Assembly (NCBI GenBank): GCA_937943625.1
Contig: CALEAD010000079.1
Location: 1-64,000 of the forward strand
Reading direction: 5' to 3'
DNA length: 64,000 nt
DNA from: an uncultured Anaerolineae bacterium
GTDB lineage: Bacteria > Chloroflexota > Anaerolineae > Promineifilales > Promineifilaceae
This document shows, one piece after another, positions 62,368 through 64,000 of the stretch. The position numbers and the translations under genes are program-made. Under the pieces are notes generated by a model. That model was not told where the DNA came from, searched no databases, and saw nothing but the letters and a program-made list of their open reading frames with translations. Numbering within the stretch: position 1 is the first letter of the stretch; every line of letters starts with the position of its first letter.

Positions 62368-63378
62368 ATGAATACCAGCGAACGCGCCAAAAGACGGCAG
62401 GTCTGGTTAGGCATTCTTATCAGCCTGGCCTGTATCATTATTCTCTTTTTCTTTATTAATCCCATCGAATTGTTAGATGCGCTCAGAAAAGCGCGCTACG
62501 GTTATTTGCCTCTCACCGCGCTGGGCATGGTCGTTTTTCTCTTGCTGCGCGCCATTCGCTGGCGCTTTATGCTCAGCAACGAGCCGCCCTACAGCCAGGT
62601 GTTCCACATCCAAAACATCGGCTACATGCTCACCATGCTGTTGCCGCTGCGTCTGGGGGATGTGGCGCGCGCCATTCTCATTGGCAATGTGCCCCCGGTG
62701 ACGCTGGCGCGAGGGGTCTCGACGATGGTCGTGGAGCGTATTCTGGACATGGTGTTTATGGTCATCATCGTGCCCTTTGCCCTGGCCGAGGCGAACGTGG
62801 TCTCGCCGGAATTGAGCCAGGTTGGGCGGTTGTTTGGCGTGGCGGCAATTGGCGGGCTTTTGGTGCTCATCGTAGCAGCCAATCAACGGCCGTTGGCCAA
62901 CCGCCTGACCATCCTTATCCTCAACCGCATCCCCTTTTTGCATACCGAAAGCTGGGCGCGCCGCGCCGACGATCTGTTGGCCGGCCTCAGCAGCCTCACC
63001 CGCGCCAAAGATGGCCTGGTTTTGCTATTTCTCAGCGTTGCCATCTGGCTGCCTATCATCTTTTCCTATCACATGACGCTGCTTGCCAGCAACTTGCAGC
63101 CTACTTTACCTATGACGCTTCTTACCATGGCTGCTGCTGCCTTCAGCATTGCCGCCCCTTCCTCGCCAGGGCAGATTGGCGTCTTTCACGCCGGCGTTAC
63201 CTTTATGCTTGTCGAGGTCCTCCGCCAGCCAGGACCAGAAGCGCTGGCCTTTGCCACCATTTATCAGGCGCTAAATATCCTTGTCATGGTTCTCGTCGGC
63301 ATGGTCGGGCTGAAGGGAGCGGGCGTTACCTTTCGCAACGTAGTTACTGCCGCGCAGAACTTTCGCAAAAAGGAGTAA
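62368..63378 (+). CDS. Lysylphosphatidylglycerol synthase-like/UPF0104 flippase-like membrane protein (second copy)
   Basis: The 336-residue protein has about eight helices. RAIRWRFMLSNE and NIGYMLTMLLPLRLGDVARAILIG, with the PxRxGE-like loop here as PLRLGD, are the conserved blocks of the flippase-like domain. APSSPGQIGVFHAGVTF near the C terminus is the second conserved loop. No synthase domain is attached. It precedes a GT4 glycosyltransferase gene by 82 nt, so a role in lipid-linked glycan handling fits. The start follows TATAAT by 8 nt with no ribosome site. Confidence 0.82.
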   Translation: MNTSERAKRRQVWLGILISLACIIILFFFINPIELLDALRKARYGYLPLTALGMVVFLLLRAIRWRFMLSNEPPYSQVFHIQNIGYMLTMLLPLRLGDVARAILIGNVPPVTLARGVSTMVVERILDMVFMVIIVPFALAEANVVSPELSQVGRLFGVAAIGGLLVLIVAANQRPLANRLTILILNRIPFLHTESWARRADDLLAGLSSLTRAKDGLVLLFLSVAIWLPIIFSYHMTLLASNLQPTLPMTLLTMAAAAFSIAAPSSPGQIGVFHAGVTFMLVEVLRQPGPEALAFATIYQALNILVMVLVGMVGLKGAGVTFRNVVTAAQNFRKKE

Positions 63379-63460
63379 AGGTTGGGAATGGAAGAGTGAA
63401 AATTGGAGGTTATTGTCAAGTCTCTAATCTCTACTCTCTCTATTTTTCATCGGAAACTTT
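63379..63460. repeat. Short tandem TCTCTAATC-type repeats before the GT4 gene
   Basis: AAGTCTCTAATCTCTACTCT and GGAATGGAAGAGTGAAAATTGGAGG form a weak inverted pair directly upstream of the ATG at 63461. This is another low-complexity repeat family in the start-proximal position. Confidence 0.4.
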
Positions 63461-64000
63461 ATGAAAATTCTCGAAGTGCTAACCTATTATCGCCCCTGGG
63501 TCAGTGGACTGACCATCTACGTAGAGCGCCTGAGCCGCGCCCTGGTGCGGCAGGGGCATGAAGTGACGGTGCTGACCAGCCAGTATGATCCCAGCCTGCC
63601 TCGCTATGCGGTCATGGATGGCGTGAAGGTAGTGCGCATTCCCGTTGCATACCGCGTCAGCAAAGGGGTGCTGATGCCGGGGTTTGGCCCCATGGCCTGG
63701 AAACTGGTTAACCGCCACGAGGTTGTACATTTGCATTTGCCGCAGTTTGACGCGCCGGGGGTGGCGCTGCGCGGCCGTTTGCTGCATAAGCCAGTTGTGC
63801 TTACCTATCATTGCGATCTGCAATTGCCTGCTGGCCTGTTCAATCGCGTGGCAGACAGCGTGGTGCAGGTGCAAAACAGGCTGGCAGGCGCGCTGGCCGA
63901 CGCCGTGGTGACGTATACGCGCGATTACGCGGAAAACACGCCATTTCTCAGGCAGTACATGGGCAAAAAGCTGCACATTATTCCGCCACCGGTGGAGTTG
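63461..64000 (+). CDS. Glycosyltransferase family 4, N-terminal part (runs off the window)
   Basis: ATG 63461 opens 180 codons without a stop to the window end. The peptide starts MKILEVLTYYRPWVSGLTIY, the usual GT4 N-terminal strand and glycine-containing loop, and continues with LSRALVRQGHEVTVLTSQYD, HEVVHLHLPQFDAPG and PVVLTYHCDLQLP, all typical of the acceptor-binding domain. The donor domain lies outside. It probably forms an operon with the flippase-like gene upstream. Confidence 0.9.
   Translation, partial: MKILEVLTYYRPWVSGLTIYVERLSRALVRQGHEVTVLTSQYDPSLPRYAVMDGVKVVRIPVAYRVSKGVLMPGFGPMAWKLVNRHEVVHLHLPQFDAPGVALRGRLLHKPVVLTYHCDLQLPAGLFNRVADSVVQVQNRLAGALADAVVTYTRDYAENTPFLRQYMGKKLHIIPPPVEL

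Overview
The window is about 64 kb of moderately GC-rich bacterial chromosome, densely coded and free of insertion sequences, CRISPR arrays, prophage or rRNA. About 53 protein genes and one tRNA-Ser can be supported. Several traits suggest a free-living, filamentous-type Chloroflexota (Anaerolineae-like) bacterium: large multi-spanning membrane proteins of the DPDMWWHL type, an FHA-containing Ser/Thr kinase, a ParB-like/universal-stress fusion, a Tat operon with a TatB-like subunit, Gly/Pro/Thr-rich lipoproteins, and a fadNAE-like beta-oxidation cluster. This taxonomic placement is inference, not proof.

Layout. 1-6540: surface-glycan genes (GT2 tail, methyltransferase, GT4, sugar N-formyltransferase-like enzyme, flippase-like membrane protein, DegT aminotransferase, large membrane protein). 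6742-15024: a second large membrane protein, a membrane-tethered Mrr-like nuclease, an M20 peptidase, a phosphohexomutase, a glycerate 2-kinase and a solute-binding lipoprotein. 15254-17690: aroH-aroF-tyrA aromatic operon with a recognisable promoter. 17793-25594: beta-oxidation genes (thiolase, FadN-like fusion, two acyl-CoA dehydrogenases) and folP-folK. 25798-33230: LysM/M23 peptidase, ParB-Usp fusion, GH13 glucosidase, then an ECF sigma/anti-sigma/rhodanese/SH3-lipoprotein run. 33378-40765: folA, thyA, an ABC exporter, patatin, a multi-TM histidine kinase and tRNA-Ser(GGA). 40850-47398: YfhO-like protein, GNAT, tatC-tatB-tatA, oligopeptide-binding protein, secG. 47662-53829: two tandem PlsC-like acyltransferases, polA, a receiver-like/DUF309 fusion, a DUF218 protein. 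54080-57383: SDR-DICT-SRPBCC-CrtD-like operon. 57532-64000: a very large modular kinase, threonine aldolase, a second flippase-like protein and the start of a GT4 gene.

The most striking signals are not genes. (1) The palindrome ACGGCCGT occurs about twice per kb (20 copies counted in the first 10.5 kb), mostly inside genes and in every reading frame, much like the HIP1 palindrome of cyanobacteria. (2) Intergenic spaces carry several unrelated families of short tandem repeats (GACCGCY/GACGGCC, TTGGTTTG, TTCCCTA, GCTAAYAGC, CTTGTCAG). They are usually arranged as inverted pairs that would fold into long hairpins, and they repeatedly end just before a Shine-Dalgarno or a -10-like box. In the beta-oxidation cluster four consecutive genes each have a different repeat family in this same position. 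This looks like a modular, repeat-derived 5' leader system and is the best candidate here for something undescribed. (3) Several genes have a -10-like hexamer only 6-8 nt before the ATG and no Shine-Dalgarno, which suggests leaderless transcripts.
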